The notes beneath the pieces are model-generated. The model had not been told where the DNA came from. It was given only the letters and a program-made list of their open reading frames with translations, and made no database searches. A DNA stretch of 64,000 nucleotides from Eutreptiella sp. 'Long Island Sound 2002' (Eukaryota > Euglenozoa > Euglenophyceae > Eutreptiales > Eutreptiaceae), in NCBI GenBank assembly GCA_964036045.1, contig OZ038399.1, positions 24,732,221 through 24,796,220 on the forward strand, in the 5' to 3' direction. How positions within the stretch are numbered: position 1 is the stretch's first letter; each line of letters opens with the position of its first letter. Made by a program: the position numbers and the translations under genes. Positions 42,387 to 52,792 of the stretch are shown here, piece after piece.

Positions 42387-43435
42387 ACGCGCGTGCGCCC
42401 CGTGACAAATTGCCGGCGGAGCCCCATGGGTGAGTCGCATGCGGCAGCAGCTGAAGAAGTCTCTGCGCATTGGACCCCAGTCCCCGATGGCGTAATTTCT
42501 ATTGCAGACTGTGAGTGTCCTTGTCACGGGGGGGGGGGGGCGGGGGCAGCCAAGCCCCCCCCCCCCCCGAGCCCCGCCCTGGGGTTGTGAAAGATAGCGG
42601 TCTCGGCGGTGTGACGGGCGGGACCGTAGTTAGTCTCTCTCGGGCTGTCCCTAAACAATGTGAACATAGGACCGACAAGTGGTGAAAGGTGTTGTGCATC
42701 TCAGCCCATGACCGGCTCAGGGCTGCCACCCCCGGAGGTGTCCGGTACCCATTGCCTGGAGATACCCAAGCCGATGCTACCCTATCCTTTTGGTGAGGGC
42801 CAGGGCGTGAGTCAGGCTGCCTGGGCCGCATACCCAACTGTTCAGAGGTGCCTGTCCCCCCGCCCCCCCGGTGGCCCCCTGACCCCCCCCCCCCATTTTT
42901 GACAGATAGCTCAGGGGTGGTTCGCAGCAGGACCGATTCCAACTGCCCCCATGGGGTCCTGGTCAAGTGCTCATGACAGTGTTGTTGCTCCATCCCCTTT
43001 CGCAGCATGGATAGACCGATGCACTGGTGCACACATGCACGCGGTGTTTGTTTTTTTATGGACCGCTTTCTGTGGCCAATCGTGTGTTTCCATTGTGACT
43101 GCACATGTCAAATGTTGAGAAAATTGAATTGAATATTGAGTGGGAGGTGATGGGGAAAAAGGAAACCACAGGGCGCACTACAAATTGTTTACCACATGGA
43201 GTTTCAGAAGGCACGGTGGGCATTTGCAGTACACCAATGCGCAAAAGCTGGAGATTGTGAGCAAGTTGTAATGCATCCTGTATGGCATTTGGCTGTCCCC
43301 AGAGGGTGCTGTATGGCAGGATCAAGACGGAGTGTTGTCGTAGAGCAACTGGATGGCATCTGAGTTCGCACACCTGACTGCCATGCAATTTGCTTGGTGA
43401 CATTTTGACCAAAGGCTGCTGAGTGTGTCCTATCA
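42387..43435. other. 3' flank of the large gene, no gene seen
   Basis: This should contain the 3' UTR. C/G-runs lie at about 42530, 42558 and 42885. Nothing else is recognisable. Confidence 0.45.
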
Positions 43436-43439
43436 TACT

Positions 43440-43735
43440 TTACAGGGGTTGTGGCAGCATCAGCTGGAGTCTGACTGGGAATTGAATCCGGGTTATTCTA
43501 CTGCTATTTCACGCATACGGCGCCCAATGGCGGTGCTTGAGCCACCAAGAAGTGCTCTGTTCTGTGTTTTGTTACATGCGTTTACTGGGCAGCCGAAGAT
43601 GAGGCATCGGATGACTTTGCACGAGACTCAGTTACCAACGATGATGGATCGTCGTGGTTTTGGGTCCGTCAGACCAGACCCGGTTTGAGGACAGGCCTCA
43701 TGCCTTTTTTTCCTGTTCCTTAACAGCTGACATAT
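43440..43735 (-). repeat. tRNA-like SINE candidate, copy 1 (copy 2 at 48244)
   Basis: The segment from ggcagcatcagctggagtct to cagaccagacccggttt is repeated at 48252-48515 with about 90% identity. On the minus strand it shows an A-box-like TGGCTCAAGCACC and, about 42 bases on, a B-box-like GGATTCAATTCCC. This is the layout of a tRNA-derived pol III promoter. Confidence 0.45.
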
Positions 43736-43801
43736 CCGAGCCGACATATCACAGGAAATATCTGACAAAGTGTGTTCGCAATCAAGTCCGACGCCTTCGG
43801 A

Positions 43802-44128
43802 GGTGGTCCATTCCGTCGGTCGCCAATGTTCTGTGGTGGAAGGTGTTTGCCTTCGTCGAAGTCAGCACAACAGCGGCTGGTGCGACCACATTGCCCAGCA
43901 CCAACAGCAAGGATTGCAGTCAGCCACTCTCCCTTCACCCGTTGGGCAAGGGGACGGGCCACGTCAATGGAACGGGTGACACTGCTACTGGCACCCGGTC
44001 CTCGCCGCCCCACTCCCTCCTCTGTCCCTTTTCTGGATGTGTACATAAGTATCATTAGGAGCAGAGACTCTAGCGGGACTGCAGTCCGAGAACGCTATTG
44101 TCCTGCTGCCGTCCCCGCTCTATGGTAT
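43802..44128. repeat. Near-identical duplication of about 295 bp, copy 1 (copy 2 at 49607)
   Basis: From gaaggtgtttgccttcgtcg to tatggtatggcaaagctt the text is identical by eye to 49644-49941. The 5' 45 bases match less well (gtggtccattccgtcggtcg versus gtggtctattccgtcggtcg). The ORFs in it are repeat-borne. Confidence 0.9.
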
Positions 44129-44214
44129 GGCAAAGCTTCGCATCGTGCCTCTTCTGCACCCACAGACAGACCCATGTGGGTGCATATCCGTGCCTCCAGA
44201 CACAGACACAGACA

Positions 44215-44753
44215 CACACACACACACACACGCACACACACACACAGTGCAGGTAGGAAAGTAGGAAACCTCGCAGTTTGAGCATGATGGAAATGATCCC
44301 TTGGCACACACACAGTGCATCTCAACCCAGTTCCTTCAGCCCGACGACAGGGCATCAGAACATCACAACACATGGTTCGGTCGCTTAGCCTTAGGATATA
44401 GCAGATGAACCTCGCAGTTTGAGCATGAGTTGAAATATTTGGGCGTCACACACACACACACACACACACACACTGACACACACACTGCTTGCCTTGCTGC
44501 TTCTGAATTCGCTTCCACAGCCCGAAGCTGTGATTCAGTGTTCTGGTGGTTGGCCTGCCGCCGAGGTCGGACAGACACGGGACTCATGGTTTCGCTGATG
44601 TCTTGTAGCGAACGTCCGAATGTTGAACCTCGCAGTTTGAGCTTGGTTGAAGTATTTGGGCGTCTCTCTCACACACACAGCGGCAGTGCGAACGGAGCTG
44701 TAGGTGTGGTGTATGATAACGAACGCTATTGCTTTGGTTGAAATGATTGGGCG

Positions 44754-44811
<58 letters not shown>

Positions 44812-44896
44812 CGTCCGGGCAGCCCCCCTCAGGGTGGGGCAGGAAGTAGGTCTGTTCAACCTCGCAATTTGAGCATGGTTGGAATGGATACCTTCG

Positions 44897-44900
<4 letters not shown>
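44215..44900 (+). repeat. Cluster of dispersed elements each ending in (AC)n
   Basis: Core aacctcgcagtttgagcatg lies at about 44267, 44408, 44627 and 44857. Each is followed within about 40 bases by a ttggcacac- or ttgggcgtc-type text and a (CA)n run. (CA)n tracts lie at 44215-44250, 44447-44485, 44672, 44756-44808 and 44897-44925. No genes are seen; the reverse-strand open frames are (GT)n translations. Confidence 0.8.
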
Positions 44901-44927
<27 letters not shown>

Positions 44928-44937
44928 CCCTGTCCAA

Positions 44938-45200
44938 GGGATGCATGGGGACGGGATGTGGGGAGCGGTAGGGCACACGTGCATGCAATGTGTGTCTTGG
45001 TGCCTTGTGGATGGTTCATAGGGCAGGAGCTGTGGTGCGTTAGCGGCGGCTGTACATATGGAGGCTCTGTTCTCAGGTCAGCCCCCCTGCAGGACAGAAC
45101 ACCGAACTCATGGTTTGCAGCAGTGGTAGGACTTAGGATTGTTGAACCTCGCAGTTTGAGCATGATTGGAATTGATACCTTGGCACACACACACACACAC
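44938..45200 (+). repeat. Full-length copy (about 260 bp) of the (AC)n-tailed element
   Basis: It begins ggatgcatggggacgggatg, passes through gtggggagcggtagggcaca and tcatggtttgcagcagtgg, and ends with the CCTCGCAGTTTGAGC core and (AC)n. The same order occurs at 46838-47105. Confidence 0.8.
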
Positions 45201-45497
45201 ACTTGGAACTCGCACTGGACTTTGAGGAATTTGCGCAACGCACCCTCCCACACGCTCCACAGGCAAAATTTAAGGGCACCACCCTTTCACTGCAAGAGAG
45301 AGGCCGGGTCTTACGACTGGCAATGGCAAATGCGCAGCGCCTGGTCACCAAAGGACATTTGCATCCAGCGTGTGTGGTCACACGCTGCAGCTCTTTAGTT
45401 CCTTTGGGGGGGCCGGCACTCTGCGGCCTGAACTGCCGCCCCTATTTCACCTGCCGCAGTGCCATGAACATGCACGTTCAGCAGTTAGCGGCATACT

Positions 45498-46319
45498 GTG
45501 AGCGCACGTGGGCCACCAAGGTTGGCCTCAACAGAATACACAAACTGCGCCCGTACACACATAGGCCACGCAGAACAGCGCAGGAAGTGGAGGAGCATCG
45601 ACTACAGCGTGCACTCCAGGGGAATCTGCAGTTGGGGCTGGCTCCGTCCTCGGAGCAGACCACTTTTGCCAAAGGGGGGGGGGGGCTGCTCCTCCTTTGC
45701 AGCTGATTTCTTCCCTGTGATAGGGGATGGGAAGCTCCCACAGCGCCCCTACACCGGGACACGCAGGCGCGCAAACACACACAGGGCGCCACCACCGGCG
45801 CCGCCGGCTGATCCGTCAAAGTGTGCCCAGCACTCTGCTGACGCATGCACGACCTGCAAGAGACTTCGGCGCACAGCTGAAGCATGCTGTGCGCTGGGAC
45901 ATCACGCTGATGACCACATAGCACGCAGACCGCAACTGCAACTGTGCCCGCTGCATGGCCTGCCACCGTGCCCGAGGTGCACACTCAAGCAAAGGGGAGT
46001 GCGCCACTGCTGTCAGCGGGGACACCATACAGTGTGCACCCCAGTGCCTGCGCGCCGGAAGCGCCCACTTGCTGCACATGCACAACTGCCCAACAAACGA
46101 CCACGCCTGCAAGGGCCTGCACGTATCTCTACGGGTCTGCTGAGGTCCCCACACCAACCCCCCACCCCTCCAGCCCCCAAACGCAGGAGGCCGAAAACAC
46201 CCCCCCCTCCGTCCCCACCAGCCCCAGTTCCACGGGGGCTGGAGGAGACCGTGGCCGAGGATGTCGCCCGCCCGCTTTTCGTGACGAGGCACGGGAGAGC
46301 AAGCACTCTGGATACCTAG
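45498..46319 (+). CDS. Cys/His-rich protein fragment with two tandem CHCC-GHH motifs
   Basis: The frame from about 45498 runs to TAG 46319 and remains open beyond it in the same frame to 46943. The persuasive part is 45819-46036. There, KCAQHSADACTTCKRLRRTA with ACCALGHH is followed by LCPLHGLPPCPRCTLKQRG with HCCQRGHH. Each unit reads C-x2-H-x4/5-C-x2-C, about 8 residues, then C-C-x2-G-H-H, so two tandem zinc-binding modules are likely. A basic, Pro-rich C-terminus follows (RRKRP, KRPR, KRRRPK). The upstream part (before 45800) crosses a G-run and may not be coding. I recognise no family. Cys/His clusters of this kind accompany some transposase families, so transposon origin is possible. Confidence 0.4.
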   Translation: MSARGPPRLASTEYTNCARTHIGHAEQRRKWRSIDYSVHSRGICSWGWLRPRSRPLLPKGGGGCSSFAADFFPVIGDGKLPQRPYTGTRRRANTHRAPPPAPPADPSKCAQHSADACTTCKRLRRTAEACCALGHHADDHIARRPQLQLCPLHGLPPCPRCTLKQRGVRHCCQRGHHTVCTPVPARRKRPLAAHAQLPNKRPRLQGPARISTGLLRSPHQPPTPPAPKRRRPKTPPPPSPPAPVPRGLEETVAEDVARPLFVTRHGRASTLDT

Positions 46320-46837
46320 CCAGCAAAATACAGAGGTTCTGATTCCGCAGAAGGGAGGGAAACAACGTCACAAAGAGGCCTCAGCAGACCTGAGCCAAAT
46401 GAGGCGTCCAGCCCAACGCTGCACAAGGATCCACCTCTAAAAGTACAGATCACACACACACACACACACCCATTCCAGCCATGGCAGCCTGCAGGCCTGC
46501 GGCAGCTCCGCGACCTGCAGAATCATCATGCAGAATCATCAGGGCCTTTGCCCCATCGTCTTGCCCTCATGATCTGTCTACCTCTTGTCCCCCTATGGTT
46601 GGTTGGCTGGCGCCCCCCCCTCAGGTCCAGCAAAGGGGGTCATCAAGGCTTGTCCATGCCCTTCCTCAACCTTTGCGATATGCTGTGGCCGGTGTGTTTG
46701 TTTGTTGCGACGTTTCTGCACTTCACTGGGTTTGCCCGTTTGCTACGGGGGGCGGACCTCTTATGCAATTGCAGACGAACCGGGGGAGCTGCAGAGCGCG
46801 GCACTGCTGCCCCCCTCCCCTCCCTCATCTCTTGTAG

Positions 46838-47105
46838 GGATGCATGGGGCTGGGTGTGGGGAGCGGTAGGGCACACACACGTGCAATGTGTATCTTGTTG
46901 CTTTGTGGTGGGGTTTGCAGGGTCAGGAGTCGCGGTGTGTTAACGACACCTGTACGTATGGAGAGACGGCCCAACAGGGCAGCCCCCCAGCAGGGCCGGA
47001 CATCGGACATATGGTTCACAGTAGTGGTAGGAACGTAGGATTATTGAACCTCGCAGTTGGAGCATGACTGAATCCCTTGGCACATACACCCACACCCACC
47101 CACAC
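46838..47105 (+). repeat. Second full-length copy of the (AC)n-tailed element
   Basis: ggatgcatggggctgggtgt, gtggggagcggtagggcaca, catatggttcacagtagtgg and gaacctcgcagttggagcat appear in the same order and spacing as at 44938-45200, ending in a (CACACC)-type tail. Confidence 0.8.
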
Positions 47106-47767
47106 ACACACCCACACACGCACAGCACACACAGACCCGGGGATGCGAGGCACTGTTTTGGCCGCCAGGTAAGACCATAAGGTCACCACACTAATGAAGA
47201 TCAACTGCCTTAAGTGGCTGATGCTGGGCCCGACGAATGAACGTCAATGCCTGACTGCTTTCGCATGCCCGCACATGCACCAGGAGTTCCACTTCTCCCT
47301 CCTCCTCAGCGCCCCTGCTACTGGGCACGGGAATGAGGGGCATGGCAGACCAAGCACAGCGATCACTTGATCTTCATTTCTCTGCTGAGGCTCTGATCCT
47401 GCAGAATTGGGCCACAGCCCTGAAGCGGTCATGCTCTCAAGCCTGCCCAAGTGTGCCTGCCACTCAATGGCTGCAAACGGGTCCTCATTGTTAACGGTGC
47501 CCGGCACGCATGCACAGTGGAAGCAGAGCTGTCGTAGTGATCGGTGTATGCTTGTATGAGACCACCACGTGGCAGAGGTTATGTGTTCGTCGCAATTAAT
47601 GGGGCCTCACATGGCCTGGACATTGTGCCTAGGCAAGACTCAGCACAGCAATCAGCGCCAGTTCGAACCCGAACAGGCACCAAACGTGAGCCAAGTGCCA
47701 AGTGCACGCCAGAAAAACGGGTGTTGCACTGCGGAAACCGTTTTGCAACAGTGAAACCCGCACCCCC

Positions 47768-47799
<32 letters not shown>

Positions 47800-48240
47800 G
47801 CGCGCGCACACACACACCAATGCACACGCGGCACACAGACATGCGCTGGTTGCTGTGTTTTCGGTATGACCTCCTGATTCCTGATTCCCACCCCTTCGGT
47901 CCTATCTCCAACGTGGCACTTTGCTTTACGTGGACGATGATTTCAGTGCACCATGCCGCATTCATTGTACATTGGTGCACCTCGTGCATTTACCAGGACA
48001 GGAAGCCTGCCTGACATAGGAATATATGAGCGGCTTGGCATAATGGAAGGTGCTTTTGGCAGTTGTTCTCGAAGCCCTCTCGAAGCGCGCGTCGGATGCG
48101 GGTTTGTGACCTCCGTGTATGAGCAGTATCAGGAACAACACGCCCATTCTCACCAGAAAGTAGACTCGGCGAAGTATCTCGCAGCCGCCGCCCAGTGTAC
48201 TGACCCCCAACGCGCCAGTTAACATTTTGCCCACCGTCAC
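47106..48240. repeat. Repeat mosaic with (AC)n at 47770-47818, no gene
   Basis: Bases 47873-47935 (ctgattcccaccccttcggtcct, then caacgtggcactttgct) recur at 50222-50285. Bases 48187-48245 (gcccagtgtactgaccccca) correspond to cccagcgtactgcacccca at 50295. The two halves are therefore adjacent at 50.2 kb but separated by about 250 bp here. Confidence 0.55.
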
Positions 48241-48243
48241 ACC

Positions 48244-48560
48244 AGATCAGGGGCTTCAGCAGCATCAGCTGGAGTCTGGCTGGGAATTGAATCCGGGTTA
48301 TTCTGCTGCGGCATTTCACGCATACGGCGCCCAATGGCGGTGCTTGAGCCAACTAGAAGTGCTCTGTTCTGTGTTTTGCTACACTTGTTTATTGGGCAGC
48401 CGAAGATGAGGCATCGGATGCTTTTGTAACCACGAACCGCAGTAGACTCAGTTACCAACGATGATGAGGCGTCCTGGGCCCGAAGCATTTTGGGTCCGTC
48501 AGACCAGACCCGGTTTTAAGGACAGCCCCCACGCTTTTTTTTCCTGTTCCTTCACAGCGG
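48244..48560 (-). repeat. tRNA-like SINE candidate, copy 2
   Basis: Corresponds to 43440-43735 with an inserted short block (cgaaccgcagtagactc) and the same A-box-like and B-box-like text on the minus strand. Confidence 0.45.
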
Positions 48561-48636
48561 TCGGCCCTGTGCTTAACAGCGGCCACCACAAACTGCCGGT
48601 GATTTACCAGCAGGCCTTGTTTACCCCCCCCCCCCC

Positions 48637-49160
48637 TTGCGCATGCACGGCCTTGTCTAAGCACAGGCTGGGCATTGAACCGCCGTTTTGAGGAAATTTT
48701 GGGACCGCTGTTTTTGTGGTCCAGAATGGAGGATTGGGTGTTTGTAGAGTGTTTGTATGGGGAAATAGGGGCTCAGTCATGTTTGTGATGGTGCATTGTG
48801 TTCATAACAACATTGTACCGCACATTGCAATCCCATGCTGTTTGTTCTGATGTGATTTTCAGCCATGGCTAACAATGTTATTCCCGGCAAGGCTGTCACG
48901 TACGTTCAGAGCCAATATTTTTGGTTCCTCTCGTCATGGGGACAACTACATCCATTTGAAGTACAAGCGGAATGGGAAGGAGATTGAGCACAATGCCGCT
49001 TTTGAGAAAGTGCTCTTCCCCATTCGCAGCCCCTCGCCATCCCCATCTGAGGGCTCCCCCACACGTTTGCTGTCACGTGTGTCGCGCGCATGCACGGCCT
49101 TGTCTAAGCACGGGTGTGCGTTGAACCGCCGTTTTGACCAGACTTTTGGGACCGCGGCCG
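48637..49160. mobile_element. SNG-domain ORF between two 70-bp direct repeats
   Basis: gcgcatgcacggccttgtct, followed by aagcac and ttgaaccgccgttttga, occurs at about 48640-48690 and again at about 49087-49135. The copies flank a degenerate SNG-domain ORF. The arrangement suggests an inserted unit bounded by long direct repeats or a duplicated edge. Confidence 0.4.
48863..49060 (+). pseudogene. Frameshifted SNG-domain ORF
   Basis: ATG 48863 gives MANNVIPGKAVTYVQSQ, which matches the start of the domain at 3518 (LSLGDRVFYTRSNG). The rest of the domain (IFGSSRHGDNYIHLKYKRNG, KEIEHNAAFEKVLFP) lies in the frame 12 bases further on (48875 frame). A single indel near 48915 would join them, so this copy is probably dead. 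A Ser/Pro-rich tail follows. Confidence 0.4.
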
Positions 49161-49606
49161 TGCTTGCGCAAGGGGGGGGGGGGGGTACAAGGAATTGATA
49201 CGTAAGGGGCGGGGTGGGGTGGGGGTCTGAAGGGGTCCCACAAAGGGCCGCTTGTTCAAACTTGATTTTCCCTCAGCCAAATTTTGGGTCAAGATTGCTT
49301 TTGGGTGGGGGGGTGTCAGAGCCAAAAGACCCCCCCCCCTCTTGTAAACAAAGCCTGTTTGCCAGCACCTCCAACTGGCAGCAGTCAACCAGCAACATGC
49401 CTGGAACGCGGCTGCGTGTTGGGAACGTCGGCTTTACTGCTGCGGCATTAGGGCCTCAGTGGACGTACAGAAGTACCTCCCTTGAATGTCAAGCTTTAAC
49501 ACACCCGAGGCAAGGACAATGTGTTTTCGCAATCAAGTCGAAACCACAAAACCCCCGCAAATTAGCTTTTTGCGCCGTTTCAACACATTAGGGTTTGCCT
49601 TCGGAT

Positions 49607-49943
49607 GTGGTCTATTCCGTCGGTCGCCATTTTCTTTGGTGGAAGGTGTTTGCCTTCGTCGAAGTCAGCACAACAGCGGCTGGTGCGACCACATTGCCCA
49701 GCACCAACAGCAAGGATTGCAGTCAGCCACTCTCCCTTCACCCGTTGGGCAAGGGGACGGGCCACGTCAATGGAACGGGTGACACTGCTACTGGCACCCG
49801 GTCCTCGCCGCCCCACTCCCTCCTCTGTCCCTTTTCTGGATGTGTACATAAGTATCATTAGGAGCAGAGACTCTAGCGGGACTGCAGTCCGAGAACGCTA
49901 TTGTCCTGCTGCCGTCCCCGCTCTATGGTATGGCAAAGCTTTG
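49607..49943. repeat. Near-identical duplication of about 295 bp, copy 2
   Basis: See 43802-44128. Downstream the two copies diverge at once after caaagctt. Confidence 0.9.
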
Positions 49944-51885
49944 CTTCACATCGATCCTCTTCTGCGTTCGGGCGCATACCCACGCCCCCCCCCCCCGCCG
50001 CCTCCAGCAACGCGCGCGCGCGCGCACGCAGACATGCACTAGTTGCTGTGTCCTCAGTGTGATTTGTTACGTCCTACAGCAGGCCCCGGTGATTCCTGTC
50101 GCCGATAGCGATTACCGCAGAATTGGGGCGTTTGGGACCTACACTCAGCCCGAACCGATGGTACTAATAGTAGTAGTGGTGGTGGTAGTAGTAATAGTAG
50201 TGTGTGAGGTTGCCTACTCCTGATTCCCACCCCTTCGGTCCTCACCATGCTTGATCTTCAACGTAGCACTTTGCTTCACGTGGACGGCGCCCGCACCCAG
50301 CGTACTGCACCCCAACGCATCGGTGAACATCTTGCCCAGCCTTACACCGGGTCGGGGTATGTGGCACCATCAGTGAATGTGCTGTGGAGCGTCTTCCACC
50401 GTGTCTTCGTCCTTCTCTTCCTGCCCGGCCTCGCTCTGCAGCACCTGCTGTGCCCCCTGGGGGAGTCCCACATGCACCAACGCACAATTTGTGCGTTCTG
50501 GTTGCACCGATCCGTGCCACATACCAGACCTGCCACTAGCGTCTGCCGGCTCAGACATGATCAGATGGAGCAGGGTCCTACTGCGCTACACGCTGGATGA
50601 AGCACGTTCATACTGAGTTCTGGTGGTGCGGGGGGCAGGTATTACTGAGTGGCACGGGTACGGGGCCGGTTCCTACCGGGAACCAGTTTCCCTGCCAGAC
50701 GCTAGTGGCAGGTCTGTGGTGCTGCGGCAACCCGCCACTTCAGCCCATGTTGCCCAAGTGACCTGCCCCTTTCCCCTTTTACAGGGGCCTTCAGCCCTCC
50801 GTCAGCCACCACACCGCTCCCAGGGGGACTGGTCCTTTCTTGCGTCGGATTTGAGGGACCTTTCGCCTCACACTGGGTGCTTCACGCCGTCAGAGGGCCA
50901 TTTACCGTGTGGGATTCTGCAAGATCCAAGTCACTAGGACCCTGCCCTCTTTCTGCTGTTTCCTACCAAGTTTGCCAGGTAAACAGTGGGCTGCCTTGAG
51001 GTCCCCACTAGTGCGCACGGGGAAACAATGTTACTGAAAGCTGCGTGGCACCGCGAGACCAAATATTTTCTGGTCGTGCATTCAAGCAGCAGAGCTTGTT
51101 GAAGCTCATTATTCGCTAGTTACGAACCGCGACCGCCCTCCCTCCACCAACGTCACCGCTGCGCGGCACTCGGTTGTCGGTCAGCATGTACGGATACATG
51201 TTGTGACCGTTGCTGTCGATGTTGCATACTGGAGGCCTTTGGCCCCCACCTGCGGCACTACACACCAACAAAAAGAGGCGATTGCCGCGCCTAACCAGTT
51301 GTTGTGGGGAGCCGGTGGGCCAGGCGGTGCGGGGGGGCGAGGCATTTTTTCCGTGCAGTGTGTGCACTGCATGTCTGTGTCCTGTTTGCATGAACTGGTC
51401 GTGCTGATCCGGTTTAGTCGGGGCCCTCGGCATGGCCACAACCCATATCCCTGGGCACGCTCCCTCCATCCCCTGGCCGGCCAGCTGGGGATCGGAGAGG
51501 GAATGAACAGAAACCCCGCGAAACATCCCAGCATCCCAGCGCCCCAACACCATGTTGGGAGTGCTGTGATGTTTGGATGTTTGGGTGTTTGGGTGGTGCA
51601 AAGCTGGACCCCTGGCATGTTGCAAGTTCAGTTACGGAGAGTTGATGGTTGTCTTTTTACAGTGTTTCAATACGCATGTCTTGCCTTCACCTTGAAGGCG
51701 TGGCTGATGCCGGGCAGCTTGCTCTATAGTATCTGGAGGAGAAGACAGTGTCCCCTCTCTTTGTGAGGGGAAGGCCTGTCTTAAAGATACTGTATGACTC
51801 TGGCCTCGCACCTAAATGTAACATGCTCCTGCCGGGACCTTACCTTCGCAGTTGTCGGACTATGTTCACTGAAAGAAAAAGACCC
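49944..51885. other. Repeat-derived spacer, no supported gene
   Basis: A (GTA/GTG)n tract lies at about 50160-50205. Short overlapping frames on both strands have no domain. Bases 50222-50340 are shared with 47873-48245. Confidence 0.5.
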
Positions 51886-52680
51886 TCTGGCATGTTGCAA
51901 TATTGGGATCGTCGGGTATGGGGAGGGGATGTTGAAGTGTTGGGATGTTGACACGTTGCAATGTCGGGGTACCACATCCCACCGCCATAATTCCAGCACC
52001 CCAGGGCATGTTGGCATCCAGATTTGTTGCAATGTTGAGATACCAGGATGTTGCAATGTTGGAAGATTGAGATCGTTGTGATCGTTGTGATGCGGGGACA
52101 CTGAGATATTGGGAGGATGGGATGTTGGCATGTTGAAATGTTGGGATATTGATGTGTTGGAGAGTTGGGATGTGGGGTGGTTGCAATTTCCAGATACTAA
52201 GATACTGGGATACTGGGGATGTTGCAATGTTGGTAGGTTTAGGTGTTAGGATTTCGGGCTACTGGAATGTTGGAATGCTGGACCTTTGGGATGCTACAAT
52301 GTTGGAATAACGCTTATTGGAACATTGGAACATGGGGCAACATCCCAACGTACATCCCACCATCCCGACATTGCAGTATCCCGAAACCGCATTGCAGCAA
52401 ACATCTCAACATGCCCACATCCCAGCACCCCGACATTGCAACATCCCAACACGGCAACATTCTCACATCCCAACATCCCATTCTCCCAATATTTCAACGT
52501 CCCAGTATCACAACACCCCAGGATCACAGCATCTCAGTAACCCTGACATTGCAACTTCTGGTATCCCAGCATCCCATGCTTTCCCCTCCCAACATCCCGC
52601 GATTTCCCCATTGCAACCTCCCATCATTGTACCTCCCATTGTCCAATCATCCCAGCATCCCAACATCCCAGTACTGCACC
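51886..52680. repeat. Large inverted minisatellite (GGGATGTTG / CAACATCCC)
   Basis: The left half (51886-52325) is built of degenerate gttgggatgttg and gttgcaatgttg units. The right half (52335-52675) is built of their reverse complement (catcccaacatccca, cattgcaacatcccaaca). The switch is at about 52330. Translations of either half are low-complexity and not genes. Confidence 0.85.
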
Positions 52681-52792
52681 ACTCTCCTCGTCTATAGACA
52701 GGTGTGTCCAAGGACGGACACCATGCCCGACCGCACCTTTTTTTGAACCCTGGGTTTTGTGGCACCGGAATAAAGGGGACAACAAGTAGTCC

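Noticed and set aside
41064-42527. 487-codon - strand frame
   Set aside because: Antisense of exon 9, which encodes a clear transmembrane helix on the + strand.
44535-45253. Several - strand frames containing VCVCVC and MLKLRG text
   Set aside because: They translate the (AC)n-tailed repeat; the shared peptide arises from the repeat core and not from a gene family.
47640-47700. Possible tRNA gene (gttcgaacc-like text at 47660)
   Set aside because: A B-box-like match exists, but the nearest A-box-like text is too close and no cloverleaf can be drawn.
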